Below, piece after piece: positions 21,839 through 30,334 of a DNA stretch of 64,000 nt. The position numbers were made by a program, and so were the translations under genes. Source of the DNA: Mesorhizobium loti (GTDB lineage Bacteria; Pseudomonadota; Alphaproteobacteria; Rhizobiales; Rhizobiaceae); NCBI RefSeq assembly GCF_002858745.1, contig NZ_PJRO01000003.1, forward strand, positions 1-64,000, read 5' to 3'. Within the stretch, counting starts at the first letter, position 1, and the number at the start of each line of letters is the position of its first letter. The notes below the pieces were generated by a model. That model was not told the origin of the DNA and did not search any database. It was given only the letters and a program-made list of their open reading frames with translations.

Positions 21839-22216
21839 GATATCCGCGCCTCGCTTGCAACGGTATGGGTCTGCCTGATCGAGCCCGAGCTGATCGCGCA
21901 ATGGTTCTTCGCCGTCGATTTCAGCCCGGTCGCAGGCCATCGCTTCCGCATTGCGGGAGAAGCGGTTGCCGGCTGGCGCGGTGGACCGAGGTACAGGTGC
22001 TCGAGATCGTCCCTCTGCAGCGCATGGTCTGGTCATTCGATTGTACCGAGCTGGCCCCGGCGGGGGCGCGTCGTCTTCAATCTGACCGAACACGCCGGCT
22101 TCGTCCGCCTCGTCTTGACCCATGACGGACTGGTGCCGGAACCGACATTGCGCCTGCTCGACGCCGGCTGGAGACAATACACGGGAAATTTGGTGACAAT
22201 CGCCGAAACGCTCTGA
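21839..22216 (+). pseudogene. Truncated, twice-frameshifted SRPBCC (AHSA1-like) gene
   Basis: One frame reads DIRASLATVWVCLIEPELIA then AQWFFAVDFSPVAGHRFRI. Near 21981-21985 the homology jumps to another frame (WTEVQVLEIVPLQRMVWSFD), and near 22060-22070 it returns (RVVFNLTEHAGFVRLVLTHD). The first shift fits loss of one G; the second compensates. The N-terminus and start codon are missing. AHSA1-type SRPBCC proteins bind hydrophobic ligands. The remnant is head-to-head with a VOC remnant, as if a deletion removed both starts and their shared promoter. Confidence 0.78.
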
Positions 22217-22217
22217 C

Positions 22218-22322
22218 TAGAGCAATTCCAGGAAAAGTGCGTAGCGGTTTTCCGTCCAGAATTGCGCAAAAACAAAGAGTTGGAGCGTTTCTGCGTTTCC
22301 GGAAAAACCGGAAACACTCTAG
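22218..22322. repeat. Rhizobial intergenic palindromic repeat, copy 2
   Basis: Same element and orientation as copy 1: TAGAGCAATTCCAGGAAAAG, core CGGTTTTCCGTCCAGAATTG, AAAGAG box, then a GCGTTTCCGG / CCGGAAACAC hairpin ending CTCTAG. It sits between the SRPBCC remnant and ubiG. Confidence 0.88.
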
Positions 22323-22449
22323 GCCAGGACTTTGGAAAACAAGGGCTTCGCGACTCTGCCATGTCGTGCCCGAGTGACGCGCGCGGAAAACGCGCCTTGA
22401 CATTCGGGCCCCTTCTGCTGACTTCCTTCCCCCCGAAGGAGACAAAGTC

Positions 22450-23196
22450 ATGCCAGAGCCCCGACGGTCGACGATCGACGCCGGAGAAGTTGAGCGCTTT
22501 TCAGCTCTTGCCGCCGAATGGTGGAACCCCAACGGAAAATTTCGTCCGCTGCACAAATTCAACCCTGTGCGGCTGGCCTATATCCGCGACCAGATCGCCA
22601 CCCGTTTCGGCCGCGACGCCCGCGCGGCGAAACCCTTCGAAGGCCTGCGCATCCTGGATATCGGTTGCGGCGGCGGACTGTTGTGCGAGCCCATGGCGCG
22701 CCTGGGCGCCGAAGTGGTCGGCGCGGATGCCTCAGCGACCAACATAGAAGTGGCGAAACTGCACGCGGCGGAAGCCGGTGTGGCTGTGGACTACCGTGCC
22801 ACCACCGCCGAGGATCTGGCCGATGCAGGCGAAAAGTTCGATGTCGTGCTGAACATGGAAGTGGTCGAGCATGTCGCCGACATCAACCTGTTCGTCGGCA
22901 AGTGCGGCGAGATGGTGAAGCCAGGCGGCATCATGTTCGTGGCCACCATCAACCGCACGCTGAAGGCGCTGGGCTTGGCCATCATCGGCGCCGAATACGT
23001 GTTGCGCTGGTTGCCGCGTGGCACGCACAAATTCGGCAAGCTGGTGCGGCCGGAAGAACTGGAACGCGCATTGAGCGGTGCAGGCCTGGCGGTAACCGAC
23101 CGCTCGGGCGTCATCTACAATCCGCTCGCCGACCGCTGGCAACGCTCCAGGGATATGGACGTCAACTACATGGTGCTCGCTGAAAAGGCGGCCTGA
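22450..23196 (+). CDS. ubiG: Ubiquinone biosynthesis O-methyltransferase UbiG
   Basis: The 248-aa SAM-dependent enzyme performs the two O-methylations of ubiquinone synthesis. The N-terminus contains [19 protein letters not shown], a UbiG signature, followed by SAM motif [18 protein letters not shown] and the [10 protein letters not shown] segment. GAAGGAGA precedes the ATG. It is divergent from lysC; the gap between the two holds two gene remnants and one repeat element. Confidence 0.95.
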   Translation: MPEPRRSTIDAGEVERFSALAAEWWNPNGKFRPLHKFNPVRLAYIRDQIATRFGRDARAAKPFEGLRILDIGCGGGLLCEPMARLGAEVVGADASATNIEVAKLHAAEAGVAVDYRATTAEDLADAGEKFDVVLNMEVVEHVADINLFVGKCGEMVKPGGIMFVATINRTLKALGLAIIGAEYVLRWLPRGTHKFGKLVRPEELERALSGAGLAVTDRSGVIYNPLADRWQRSRDMDVNYMVLAEKAA

Positions 23197-23254
23197 CGAA
23201 CGTGTGGCCGGAGCCTGACGGCGCCGGCCCATCGCATTCTCAACAAACACCCCG

Positions 23255-23770
23255 TCATACCTCCGCTCGAAGCGGCCGGTAGCCGCCACGCCAATAGATG
23301 AGCGCCTCACCAGCGTCCTGGGTATGCAGGGCTTTCACAGAACCGATGATGATCGAATGCGAGCCGCGATCGATCATTTCGTCGAGGCTGCAGTCGAACG
23401 CCGCCACGGCATCCGCCAGTACCGAGGCGCCGGTTTTCATCGTCGTCCATTCCACGCCGGCATAACGGTCCTTACCCTTAATACCACCGAAGCCGGAGAA
23501 CCGCTCTGCCACTTTCTGATGCTGCGGCCCGAGCGAATTGACGGCGAAATGACGATGGCGCTCGATGACAGCCCAGGTCGAGGAAGACCGGTTCACGCAG
23601 GCAATGACCTTGGGTGGTTCAGCCGACAGTGAAACCACGGAAATCACCACAAGGCCGGACCGGTCCTCGCCAATGCCCGCGTTGATGACACTGACATTGC
23701 CAACGATAAGCCGCATGGCCGAGCGGAAGGTCGTGGCGTCGACCAACCCCGGGGGTGTTGATAAGGTCAT
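23255..23770 (-). CDS. Flavin reductase family protein (NAD(P)H:flavin oxidoreductase component)
   Basis: The protein of about 171 aa matches the HpaC/RutF flavin-reductase-like domain: TFRSAMRLIVGNVSVI at the N-terminus, a flavin-binding VNRSSSTWAVIE segment, an LGPQHQKVAERFSG helix, and a C-terminal YWRGGYRPL. It probably supplies reduced FMN to the LLM monooxygenase encoded just upstream. The two genes are contiguous: the LLM stop lies at 23779-23781, and this ATG at 23770 follows after eight bases (an earlier start at 23782 would overlap). Confidence 0.85.
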   Translation of the reverse strand: MTLSTPPGLVDATTFRSAMRLIVGNVSVINAGIGEDRSGLVVISVVSLSAEPPKVIACVNRSSSTWAVIERHRHFAVNSLGPQHQKVAERFSGFGGIKGKDRYAGVEWTTMKTGASVLADAVAAFDCSLDEMIDRGSHSIIIGSVKALHTQDAGEALIYWRGGYRPLRAEV

Positions 23771-23778
23771 GACCGCCC

Positions 23779-24900
23779 TCACGCAGCAGAACGCGTGGCG
23801 GCAGGCGCCATGCGGATTCCGCGTTGTTCGAGGATCGGAAGCACGGTGTCACGGAAGTAGGGAAATTCCTCCGCGTAGTCGACGAAGGACAGCGTCGTGC
23901 CACGGAAGCCGGCCTCATGCAGAGCCGTGATGCCGTCTGCGACCTGCTCAGGCGTACCTGTGAGAGGAAAACCGCCATGACCGGCCGCCATACGGTCGCG
24001 GATGAGGGCGAGCAGGTCATGCGGGAACGACTGCGCATGGGCGAATTGCAGGCGCACGAGATTGTCGACCGCGGCCCAGTCCGCATTGGTGCGGCCGAAA
24101 TGCTCCAGATAATCCTTCGCTTCCTTTTCGCTGGGCCGGCACACGACATGCGAAAAGGTCAGCACATCCACCTTGCGCCCGGCTTCGAGCGCCTGGTCCT
24201 TCAGCGCTTGGATCTCATCCTTCGAGCGCGCCAGATCGATCGCCGGCGTGAACAGGAAGTTGGCATTGCGAACAGCGAAGCGTCGCCCTTCTTCCGAACC
24301 GGCGGCATTGAGGATCGGCAGTTGCGACGATGGTCGCGGGTCGCCGAGCACATTCTTCAGCTTGAAATAGGTCCCATTCCAATCGAAAGCTTCGGTGCGG
24401 CTCCACAGCGCCTGGATGATGTCGAACCATTCCTGCGCGTAGCCGTAGCGTGTGATGTGATCGTCAGGCAACGTGAGCCCCAGCGCTTCGTATTCCGGCT
24501 TGTTCCAGCCGGCAACGATGTTGAGGCCGATGCGGCCAGCGCCGATCTGATCGATGGTTGCAAGCTGCTTGGCGACAACGACCGGATGGTTTGCCGTCGT
24601 ATGCGTCGTGGCAAAGACAGTGATGTTGCGCGTCAAGGCAAGAAGTCCTGTCGCCCAGGTGATCGTTTCCAGCACGTTGCCGTGGAAATTGGTCTCGCCG
24701 CCATATCCGATCCAACGCGCGATCGGCAGCATGAAATCGATGCCCGCGTCATCGAGAAGCCGTGCCAGCCGGAGATTGTTGTCCCAGGAATTGACCCACC
24801 GCTCCGGCACTTTGGTGACGGTCATGCCGCCAGAGCAATTGGAAGCGAAAGTGCCAAGAAAGAAGGGTTGCGCGGCTGCGCGGCCGTCGAGCATGCTCAT
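23779..24900 (-). CDS. LLM-class flavin-dependent monooxygenase
   Basis: The 373-aa luciferase-like barrel protein resembles the group that includes RutA and other FMNH2-dependent two-component oxygenases. Evidence includes GTFASNCSGGMTV near the N-terminus, the IGYGGETNFHGNVLETITWA flavin-pocket region, the NIVAGWNKPEYEALGL loop and the LTGTPEQVADGI helix near the end. Substrate cannot be read from sequence. It is followed by a flavin reductase and preceded by a perfect palindrome shared with a divergent winged-helix regulator, making a self-contained inducible oxygenase unit. Confidence 0.87.
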   Translation of the reverse strand: MSMLDGRAAAQPFFLGTFASNCSGGMTVTKVPERWVNSWDNNLRLARLLDDAGIDFMLPIARWIGYGGETNFHGNVLETITWATGLLALTRNITVFATTHTTANHPVVVAKQLATIDQIGAGRIGLNIVAGWNKPEYEALGLTLPDDHITRYGYAQEWFDIIQALWSRTEAFDWNGTYFKLKNVLGDPRPSSQLPILNAAGSEEGRRFAVRNANFLFTPAIDLARSKDEIQALKDQALEAGRKVDVLTFSHVVCRPSEKEAKDYLEHFGRTNADWAAVDNLVRLQFAHAQSFPHDLLALIRDRMAAGHGGFPLTGTPEQVADGITALHEAGFRGTTLSFVDYAEEFPYFRDTVLPILEQRGIRMAPAATRSAA

Positions 24901-24925
24901 GTCGAAGTCCTCACCATTTGTTATA

Positions 24926-24952
24926 TTTTATGATAGAAAGTCTATCATAAAA
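24926..24952. promoter_or_regulatory. Perfect 12-3-12 palindromic operator
   Basis: TTTTATGATAGA - AAG - TCTATCATAAAA is a perfect inverted repeat in an AT-rich intergenic stretch, 26 bases upstream of the LLM start and 55 upstream of the regulator start. The symmetry and placement fit a dimeric winged-helix repressor acting on both promoters. Confidence 0.8.
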
Positions 24953-25006
24953 CCTCGTGGACGCAACCCGGCCGGTGGTGCATGGTCGCAGCGCGAGGAG
25001 GCATGG

Positions 25007-25597
25007 ATGAAAACCAGGAAGACATCGAACCAGCAGCGGGATCTTCTCGATCGCGGCTGGCATCTGGCGCGCACGCCGCTCGAGATCGACGTTGCCGAAA
25101 TCGAATATGCGCTGATGCGCTCCTACGAGGCTTTCGGCCACTGGCAGGCGGAATGCCTGACGACAGTGATCGAGTTTTCGGCGAGTGGACCTGAAAACGC
25201 GTTGCTTCATATCATCCGCATGAACGACCGGCCGAAGAGCATCCGCGACCTCGCGCAGATGACCAATCGCGACGACATCCCCAACATCCAGTACAGCCTG
25301 CGCAAGCTGGTGAAGGCCGATCTCGTCAGGCGCCAGGGCAGCGGTCGCGCCGGGGTCACCTATGAGGTCACGCCTTTGGGGCATCGCGTGACGGAGCGCT
25401 ATGCCGATATCCGCTCGGCTCTGCTGATCGATGCGGTAACGCGCGTGCCCGACCTCGCAGACAGGCTGGAGGACGCAGCACGCACGCTGGAATTGATGAC
25501 AGGCATCTATGAACAGTCCGCACGCGCCGCCGCCACCCACCGCCGGCGTCACCCGCAGCCGGAAGTGATCGGCGGTCGCGAGGGCGAGGAAGGCTGA
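25007..25597 (+). CDS. Winged-helix (MarR-like) transcriptional regulator
   Basis: The 196-aa protein contains a winged-helix domain (about residues 55-125): SIRDLAQMTNRDDIPNIQYS is the recognition-helix region, then the wing RQGSGRAGVTYEVTPLG. Flanking helices probably form the dimer interface. It resembles predicted MarR-like regulators of the COG5631 type. The ATG at 25007 follows GAGGAGG by five bases, overriding a much longer open frame. Divergence from the LLM/flavin reductase operon with a palindrome between makes it the likely local repressor. Confidence 0.85.
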   Translation: MKTRKTSNQQRDLLDRGWHLARTPLEIDVAEIEYALMRSYEAFGHWQAECLTTVIEFSASGPENALLHIIRMNDRPKSIRDLAQMTNRDDIPNIQYSLRKLVKADLVRRQGSGRAGVTYEVTPLGHRVTERYADIRSALLIDAVTRVPDLADRLEDAARTLELMTGIYEQSARAAATHRRRHPQPEVIGGREGEEG

Positions 25598-25604
25598 AGA
25601 TGGA

Positions 25605-26534
25605 TCAGGCCGCCTGCCGCTGGGCTTTGGTGGTGACGAACACGCCGGCCACGATGATGGCAGCACCCGCCCAGGTCAGCCACTGGTAGGTCTCGCCGAG
25701 GAACAGCGTGCCCGAAACCAGCGCGATGGCAGCCCCCACATAACCGATCTGGCTGAGATAGACCGGGCCGCCGACGGCCTGGAGCCGGAAATAGAAAGCA
25801 AACATCGCTGCTCCGGTGATCACCTGGGCCAGCACCAGCCATGGTATGCTGGCCAGGGTACCGAACGAACCTGCCTGGCCGGACAAGAGCAACCCGCCAA
25901 GCAACATTGCCGCTGCCGCAAGGTGGCTGCCAACCGCCAGTTCAATGGCATCGGTGCCCGTCGGCCAGTCGATGGTGCGATAGATATTCCCGGCGGCGAG
26001 GAACACCGGGATCAGCAGACCGACCAGCACCCAGAACAGATCGGCCGGCTGACCGGCTTCACCACGGGTCAACGCCACCACCAGCGCCCCGGCAAAACCG
26101 ACCACGATGCCGATCACCCCGAGCAGATTGGGGCGACGCACACCGAAGAGGATGGACAGGGTGAGCGTCACCACCGGGGAGAGCGTGAACATAATGCCGG
26201 TGTAACCGGCGCCGAGGTGTGGGATCGCCGAGAAGATCAGGAAGTTCGGGATGGCGAAGGAGATGGCTGCCGCGACGATGTAGTAGCGCAGCTTGTGCCC
26301 CGTCATCATCAGACGATGGCGCCGATAAAACAGGACCAGCAGAAGCGCGCCGCCAATGCCGAACGATGTCATGAACGCCCACAGCATCGGCGGCACGGCA
26401 TTCGCTGTTGCCAGCTTGCCGAGGGGAAGCGTCAGACCCAGCAGGGTGCCGGTGATCAAAAGCAGGCCGAAGGCCGAGTCCCAGACCGATTTCATCGATG
26501 CGCCCGCGCGGTTCTCTTCAATTAGCGTTGTCAT
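25605..26534 (-). CDS. EamA/DMT family transporter
   Basis: The 309-aa protein has ten predicted membrane helices in two EamA repeats, with LTLPLGKLATA in the first helix and GAGYTGIMFTLSPVVTLTLS in the fourth. It is not closely similar to the two other EamA proteins here (10976 and 50637). It follows the FMN reductase gene on the same strand by about 20 bases, suggesting a two-gene operon under the MarR regulator at 27225. Substrate is unknown. Confidence 0.85.
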   Translation of the reverse strand: MTTLIEENRAGASMKSVWDSAFGLLLITGTLLGLTLPLGKLATANAVPPMLWAFMTSFGIGGALLLVLFYRRHRLMMTGHKLRYYIVAAAISFAIPNFLIFSAIPHLGAGYTGIMFTLSPVVTLTLSILFGVRRPNLLGVIGIVVGFAGALVVALTRGEAGQPADLFWVLVGLLIPVFLAAGNIYRTIDWPTGTDAIELAVGSHLAAAAMLLGGLLLSGQAGSFGTLASIPWLVLAQVITGAAMFAFYFRLQAVGGPVYLSQIGYVGAAIALVSGTLFLGETYQWLTWAGAAIIVAGVFVTTKAQRQAA

Positions 26535-26554
26535 GATGACGATATCCTTTACGC

Positions 26555-27124
26555 TCAGGCGACCCGCCGCTCTTCGACCCGCCGAGACTGATGCTGAATG
26601 AATGTCTCAAAGGCGCTGCCGAAGGTTGCGAGAAAATCCCGCGCCCGCTCGTCGACCAGGCGGCCCCCCGCATCGAACAGCGCGCCGGTGTTGCCGATAT
26701 AGGCTTCCGGCTGACCGAGCACCGTCATGTCGAGCGAGGCGAGCGATTGCCTGAGGTGATGATTGGCGCCGAAGCCGCCGATCGCGCCAAGCGATGTCGA
26801 TATGATCGCCGCAGGCTTGCCACCAAGTGCGCCTTGTCCCTGCGGTCGAGCACAGATGTCGATGGCATTCTTCAGGACACCAGGGACCGACCGCACATAT
26901 TCGGCGGTGACAAAAAGCACCGCATCGGCCGAAGACACACGATGGCGCAGCGCCTGCCAGTCGGCAGGCGGGTTCGCTTCCAGATCTTCGTTGAAAAAGG
27001 ACACCGCACCGATGTCGATGAAATCGAGGGAAAGTGTCGGAGTGAGTTCCGCCACCGCCTTCGCCACCTTACGGCTGAAGGATTCACGGCGCAGGCTGCC
27101 GATAAGGACGGCGACTTTGGTCAT
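26555..27124 (-). CDS. NAD(P)H-dependent FMN reductase (flavodoxin-like fold)
   Basis: The 189-aa protein matches the NADPH-dependent FMN reductase / azoreductase-like family. The FMN phosphate loop GSLRRESFSRK lies near the N-terminus, followed by VTAEYVRSVPGVLKNAIDIC and the STSLGAIGGFGANHHLR loop. It probably reduces quinones, FMN or azo/nitro compounds in the cytoplasm. It is divergent from a MarR regulator with a candidate operator in the gap, and is likely cotranscribed with an exporter, a common electrophile- or quinone-response arrangement. Confidence 0.87.
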   Translation of the reverse strand: MTKVAVLIGSLRRESFSRKVAKAVAELTPTLSLDFIDIGAVSFFNEDLEANPPADWQALRHRVSSADAVLFVTAEYVRSVPGVLKNAIDICARPQGQGALGGKPAAIISTSLGAIGGFGANHHLRQSLASLDMTVLGQPEAYIGNTGALFDAGGRLVDERARDFLATFGSAFETFIQHQSRRVEERRVA

Positions 27125-27191
27125 TGTGATCTCCTGGTGGACAGGGCCACTTGGCGATTGTTGATCGATGGCATATTATTTAGTAGGAAGA

Positions 27192-27207
27192 ATCTTAATG
27201 TCAAGAT
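27192..27207. promoter_or_regulatory. Candidate MarR operator
   Basis: ATCTT-AATGTC-AAGAT is a 5-6-5 inverted repeat within TATCTTGACATTAAGATT (minus strand). This resembles the TTGA-rich palindromes bound by MarR-family repressors. It is centred between the FMN reductase and MarR starts. Confidence 0.6.
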
Positions 27208-27224
27208 ACTTTGTGGTGAGATAG

Positions 27225-27719
27225 ATGGATCGTGCAGGGAATGCGGTGGCGCAATGGCAGAAGGAAAGGCCGGATCTCGATGTCCGCCCCATGGCGGTGT
27301 TTGGCCGGCTGAGCTACGCGGCCTTTGTGGTGGCCCGGGACAAGCTGAATCCGCTGTTCGCCCAATTCGGCCTGCAGCATGGCGAATTCGACGTCCTGGC
27401 GACCCTGCGACGGTCAGGCGAACCTTTCGCGTTGACGCCGACAGCGCTCTACGAAGCGACGATGGTGACCTCAGGCGCCATGACCAGCCGGCTCGACCGG
27501 CTGGAACGGGCCGGGCTGATCGCGCGTGCGCCACATCCGCAGGACCGCCGCGGCGTGATCGTGCAACTGACGGACAAGGGACGTATCCTTATCGACGAGG
27601 CGGTAACGGCTCACGTCGCCAATGAGCATCAGCTCCTTTCCGTGCTGACACATGACGAGCAGGACCAATTGGCACTCTTGCTCGAAAAGCTGATCAAAGG
27701 ATTGGACGCAAAGGATTGA
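27225..27719 (+). CDS. MarR family transcriptional regulator
   Basis: The 164-aa protein has the MarR winged helix: LQHGEFDVLATLRRSG, the recognition helix TMVTSGAMTSRLDRLERAGL, and the wing APHPQDRRGVIVQLTDKG. Helical ends form the dimer. It is divergent from the FMN reductase/EamA pair and probably represses both that operon and itself through the palindrome at 27192. No conserved redox Cys is visible, so ligand sensing is more likely than thiol oxidation. Confidence 0.9.
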   Translation: MDRAGNAVAQWQKERPDLDVRPMAVFGRLSYAAFVVARDKLNPLFAQFGLQHGEFDVLATLRRSGEPFALTPTALYEATMVTSGAMTSRLDRLERAGLIARAPHPQDRRGVIVQLTDKGRILIDEAVTAHVANEHQLLSVLTHDEQDQLALLLEKLIKGLDAKD

Positions 27720-27814
27720 ACGAACCGGCGATTGCCGTTGAAACACGGGCGCACTCACGCGCATCCGCGCGGCCAGCCGCACGTGCGCCTGAATTCCATC
27801 TCAGCCCGATACGA

Positions 27815-28240
27815 TTAGTTTCGATCGTCCGGGAAGCTCGGGATCGGCAGGAATTCGACGCCGTCTTCGGCCAGGCTCTGGGCCTCTTCGAGCGTCGCCT
27901 CGCCGTAGATGCCACGTTGGTCAGCCTCGCCAAAATGGATCTTGCGCGCTTCCTCGGCAAACTTGTCGCCGACATAGTCCGAGTTCTCGCGCATCTTGTC
28001 GGCCAATGCCTTCAGTTGCACCATCGCCTGACGCTGCTGCTCCCCCATGGCCAGCGCCATCTTTTCCTGCTTGCGGCTGGTTGAAACCGCGGGCGCCATC
28101 AGCGCCTTCTCGACCTTGTGCGAACCACAAGTCGGGCATTCGACGAAACCGCGCTTTTTCTGCTTGTCGAAATCGTCATTGGAGCGGAACCAGCCTTCGA
28201 AATCATGTTCCCGCTCACATACCAGTGAAAAGCGGATCAA
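27815..28240 (-). CDS. DUF1178 family protein
   Basis: The 141-aa protein has the DUF1178 pattern: IRFSLVCEREHDFEGWFRS, then VECPTCGSHKVEKALMAPAV with a CxxC that may pair with an upstream Cys to bind zinc, a helical middle, and a C-terminal EDGVEFLPIPSF. Function is unknown; the family is common in alphaproteobacteria. It overlaps the nitrilase gene by four bases (ATGA) and is probably translationally coupled to it. Confidence 0.9.
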   Translation of the reverse strand: MIRFSLVCEREHDFEGWFRSNDDFDKQKKRGFVECPTCGSHKVEKALMAPAVSTSRKQEKMALAMGEQQRQAMVQLKALADKMRENSDYVGDKFAEEARKIHFGEADQRGIYGEATLEEAQSLAEDGVEFLPIPSFPDDRN

Positions 28241-29103
28241 GATGCAGCTCCTCTAAGCGAAGCCGGCTCGGCTTCGAACCGGCGCAGCGAGAAGTCGCGC
28301 GCGTTTTTCAGATTGGGGACCTTGGCGCGCGCCGCAGCCGATTGTGCCGGATCGATTTCCGCCACGATCACTGCCGGCTCGTTGTGGTCTGCCTCGGCAA
28401 GGACACGCCCCCACGGATCGATGATCAGCGAATGACCATAGGTTTCGCGGCCATCCTCATGAAGGCCGCCCTGCGCTGCTGCGATGACGAAGGCGCCATT
28501 CTCGATGGCGCGTGCCCTGAGCAGAACATGCCAATGCGCTTCACCGGTCTGGCGGGTGAAGGCGGCAGGCACCGTCAACACAGCGGCACCTCCTAGTGCC
28601 TCGGTGCGGAAAAGCTGCGGGAAACGCAGGTCGTAGCAAATGGCGAAACCGAGTTTTGTACCGGCAAGATCGACGACACCGGCTTCGGTACCCGCTTCAT
28701 AGGCCGAGGATTCCCGCCAGCTTTCACCATTGTCGAGATCGACATCGAACATATGGATCTTGTCGTAGGAAGCGAGCGTCCTGCCATCCGGCGCGATCAG
28801 CAGTGCCCGATTGGCGAGTTTGCCGTCAGCCCGCAGGATAGCGGTCGAGCCGATGTGGAAATAAATGCCGAGTTCGCGTGCCAGCTGCCTCGCCTTCGCG
28901 ACGACGACGTCCTTGTCCTCGCTGGTGAATATGGTTTGCTTGGCATCCTTGTCGCGCACCAATGCACCGGTCATCTCCGGCGTCTGCACATAGGTAGCGC
29001 CCTGTGCCGTCGCTTCACGCGTCAGGCGCTCCATGTCGGAGGCATTGCGCTCCGGGCTGGTGCCGGACCGCATCTGGATGGCGGCGGCCTTGAAAACACC
29101 CAT
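28237..29103 (-). CDS. Carbon-nitrogen hydrolase (nitrilase superfamily)
   Basis: The 288-aa cytoplasmic enzyme contains the Glu-Lys-Cys triad: E in VQTPEMTGAL, K in LASYDKIHMFDVD, and C in GFAICYDLRFPQLFR. It resembles Nit1/Nit2-type proteins, which remove damaged deaminated glutathione or act as omega-amidase. This is supported loosely by grxC just upstream, but substrate is inference. It forms a unit with DUF1178 (4-bp overlap). Confidence 0.9.
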   Translation of the reverse strand: MGVFKAAAIQMRSGTSPERNASDMERLTREATAQGATYVQTPEMTGALVRDKDAKQTIFTSEDKDVVVAKARQLARELGIYFHIGSTAILRADGKLANRALLIAPDGRTLASYDKIHMFDVDLDNGESWRESSAYEAGTEAGVVDLAGTKLGFAICYDLRFPQLFRTEALGGAAVLTVPAAFTRQTGEAHWHVLLRARAIENGAFVIAAAQGGLHEDGRETYGHSLIIDPWGRVLAEADHNEPAVIVAEIDPAQSAAARAKVPNLKNARDFSLRRFEAEPASLRGAAS

Positions 29104-29126
29104 GGTCTCGTCCTCGCTTTGATAGT

Positions 29127-29196
29127 CTAGAGCAATTCCAGCAAAAGTGTGCAGCGGTTTTGCGCCCGGAATTGCGTAATAACAAAGAGTTAGAGC
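29127..29196. repeat. Rhizobial intergenic palindromic repeat, copy 3 (truncated)
   Basis: CTAGAGCAATTCCAGCAAAA, core CGGTTTTGCGCCCGGAATTG and AACAAAGAGTTAGAG match the other copies. The terminal GCGTTTCCG/CGGAAACGC hairpin is missing: homology stops at the 3' end of grxC, next to the grxC stop codon. Confidence 0.85.
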
Positions 29197-29199
29197 CGT

Positions 29200-29469
29200 T
29201 CAGCGAACCGCTGTGCCGGCAAGCAGCGCGTCGAGCCGCCCTGCAGCGTCCAGCGCATGCAGATCGTCGCAGCCCCCGACATGAACATCCCCGACGAAAA
29301 TCTGCGGAAACGTCGCGCGGCCATTGGCACGCTGGATCATTTCCTGGCGCAATTCCGGCGAGAAGGACGCATCGTGCTCAGTGAAGGTTACGCCCTTTCT
29401 GTCGAGAAGGCGCTTGGCGGCTGCGCAATAACCGCACATCATGCGTGTGTAGATCGTAACGTCGACCAT
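29200..29469 (-). CDS. grxC: Glutaredoxin 3
   Basis: The 89-aa thioredoxin-fold protein has the dithiol active site MCGYCAAAKRLL, the cis-Pro segment ATFPQIFVGD, and the glutathione-binding VGGCDDLHAL. It reduces disulfides and glutathione adducts with GSH. The repeat copy 3 abuts its stop codon. It is followed by the nitrilase and DUF1178 genes and preceded by comF on the same strand, a familiar Rhizobiales order. Confidence 0.95.
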   Translation of the reverse strand: MVDVTIYTRMMCGYCAAAKRLLDRKGVTFTEHDASFSPELRQEMIQRANGRATFPQIFVGDVHVGGCDDLHALDAAGRLDALLAGTAVR

Positions 29470-29498
29470 GGGTCAACAATCCTGCCTTGTCATCAAAC

Positions 29499-30296
29499 CT
29501 ATATAGTCTCGGACTCGTCGGCCCGAAAGTCCCCTGGCAGGACCCGCGCGAAAGTCAGCACGTCAACCGCATTGGCGCCTTTTCTTTTCAATATCTTGGC
29601 TACCGCCCTCACCGTTGCGCCAGTGGTGTAGACATCGTCCACCACCAGCACACGCCGACCAGCGATCTCGATCTCCGCCCCCGGCGGCACCTGAAAGGCC
29701 GAGCGCACATTTTCCTCGCGCTCGTGACGTTCCAGCCCGACCTGCCGGCGGGTCATTTTCACGCGCCGGACGGCCTGCGGCAGGAACCGCAGTCCCGATT
29801 GAGCAGCAAGAGCTCGTCCAAGCTCGGCGGACTGATTGAACTGGCGCCGAAAGAAACGCTTCCAGTGCAGCGGCACCGGCACGATGGCATCCGCTTCCGC
29901 AAGCAGTTCCGTCCCGGCCCGCGCCATCCAACCCGCCATCCATGGCGCAAGGTCTGTGCGATCGCTGTATTTCAACGCCTGCACCATCTGCCTGGCCACA
30001 CCGGAATAGGCAGCCGCCGCCCGCGCTCGCTCAAAAGGGGGCGGGTCGGCGATTGCCTCGGCGGACAGGAAACCTTCGCCCATGTCATAAGTGAAAGGAG
30101 TTCCCATGACCGGGCACCACGGGCGTTCCAGAAGCTGGAGCTTCGGCCAGCAATCACCGCATAAAACGCCGGGCTGGGAGACCTGACGCCGGCAGCCGGC
30201 ACAAACCGGCGGGAACAATATCCGCGCCGGCCATTGCAATGCCGCCTGGGCTAGCCCCTTGATATCAGCCATCGGATCGGCCACGTGATTGCCCAT
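29499..30296 (-). CDS. ComF family phosphoribosyltransferase-like protein
   Basis: The protein of about 265 aa has an N-terminal zinc-ribbon-like pair of CxxC motifs (PVCAGCRR and LCGDCW) and a C-terminal PRTase domain with the PRPP-binding loop VLVVDDVYTTGATV. The family is linked to DNA uptake in some bacteria, but in Rhizobiales its role is unknown. The start at 30296 is preferred because longer starts run into the divergent methyltransferase gene. Confidence 0.88.
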   Translation of the reverse strand: MGNHVADPMADIKGLAQAALQWPARILFPPVCAGCRRQVSQPGVLCGDCWPKLQLLERPWCPVMGTPFTYDMGEGFLSAEAIADPPPFERARAAAAYSGVARQMVQALKYSDRTDLAPWMAGWMARAGTELLAEADAIVPVPLHWKRFFRRQFNQSAELGRALAAQSGLRFLPQAVRRVKMTRRQVGLERHEREENVRSAFQVPPGAEIEIAGRRVLVVDDVYTTGATVRAVAKILKRKGANAVDVLTFARVLPGDFRADESETI

Positions 30297-30334
30297 CGTT
30301 AGAACCACCAGCATAGCAGAAGCAGGCTCCGTCT

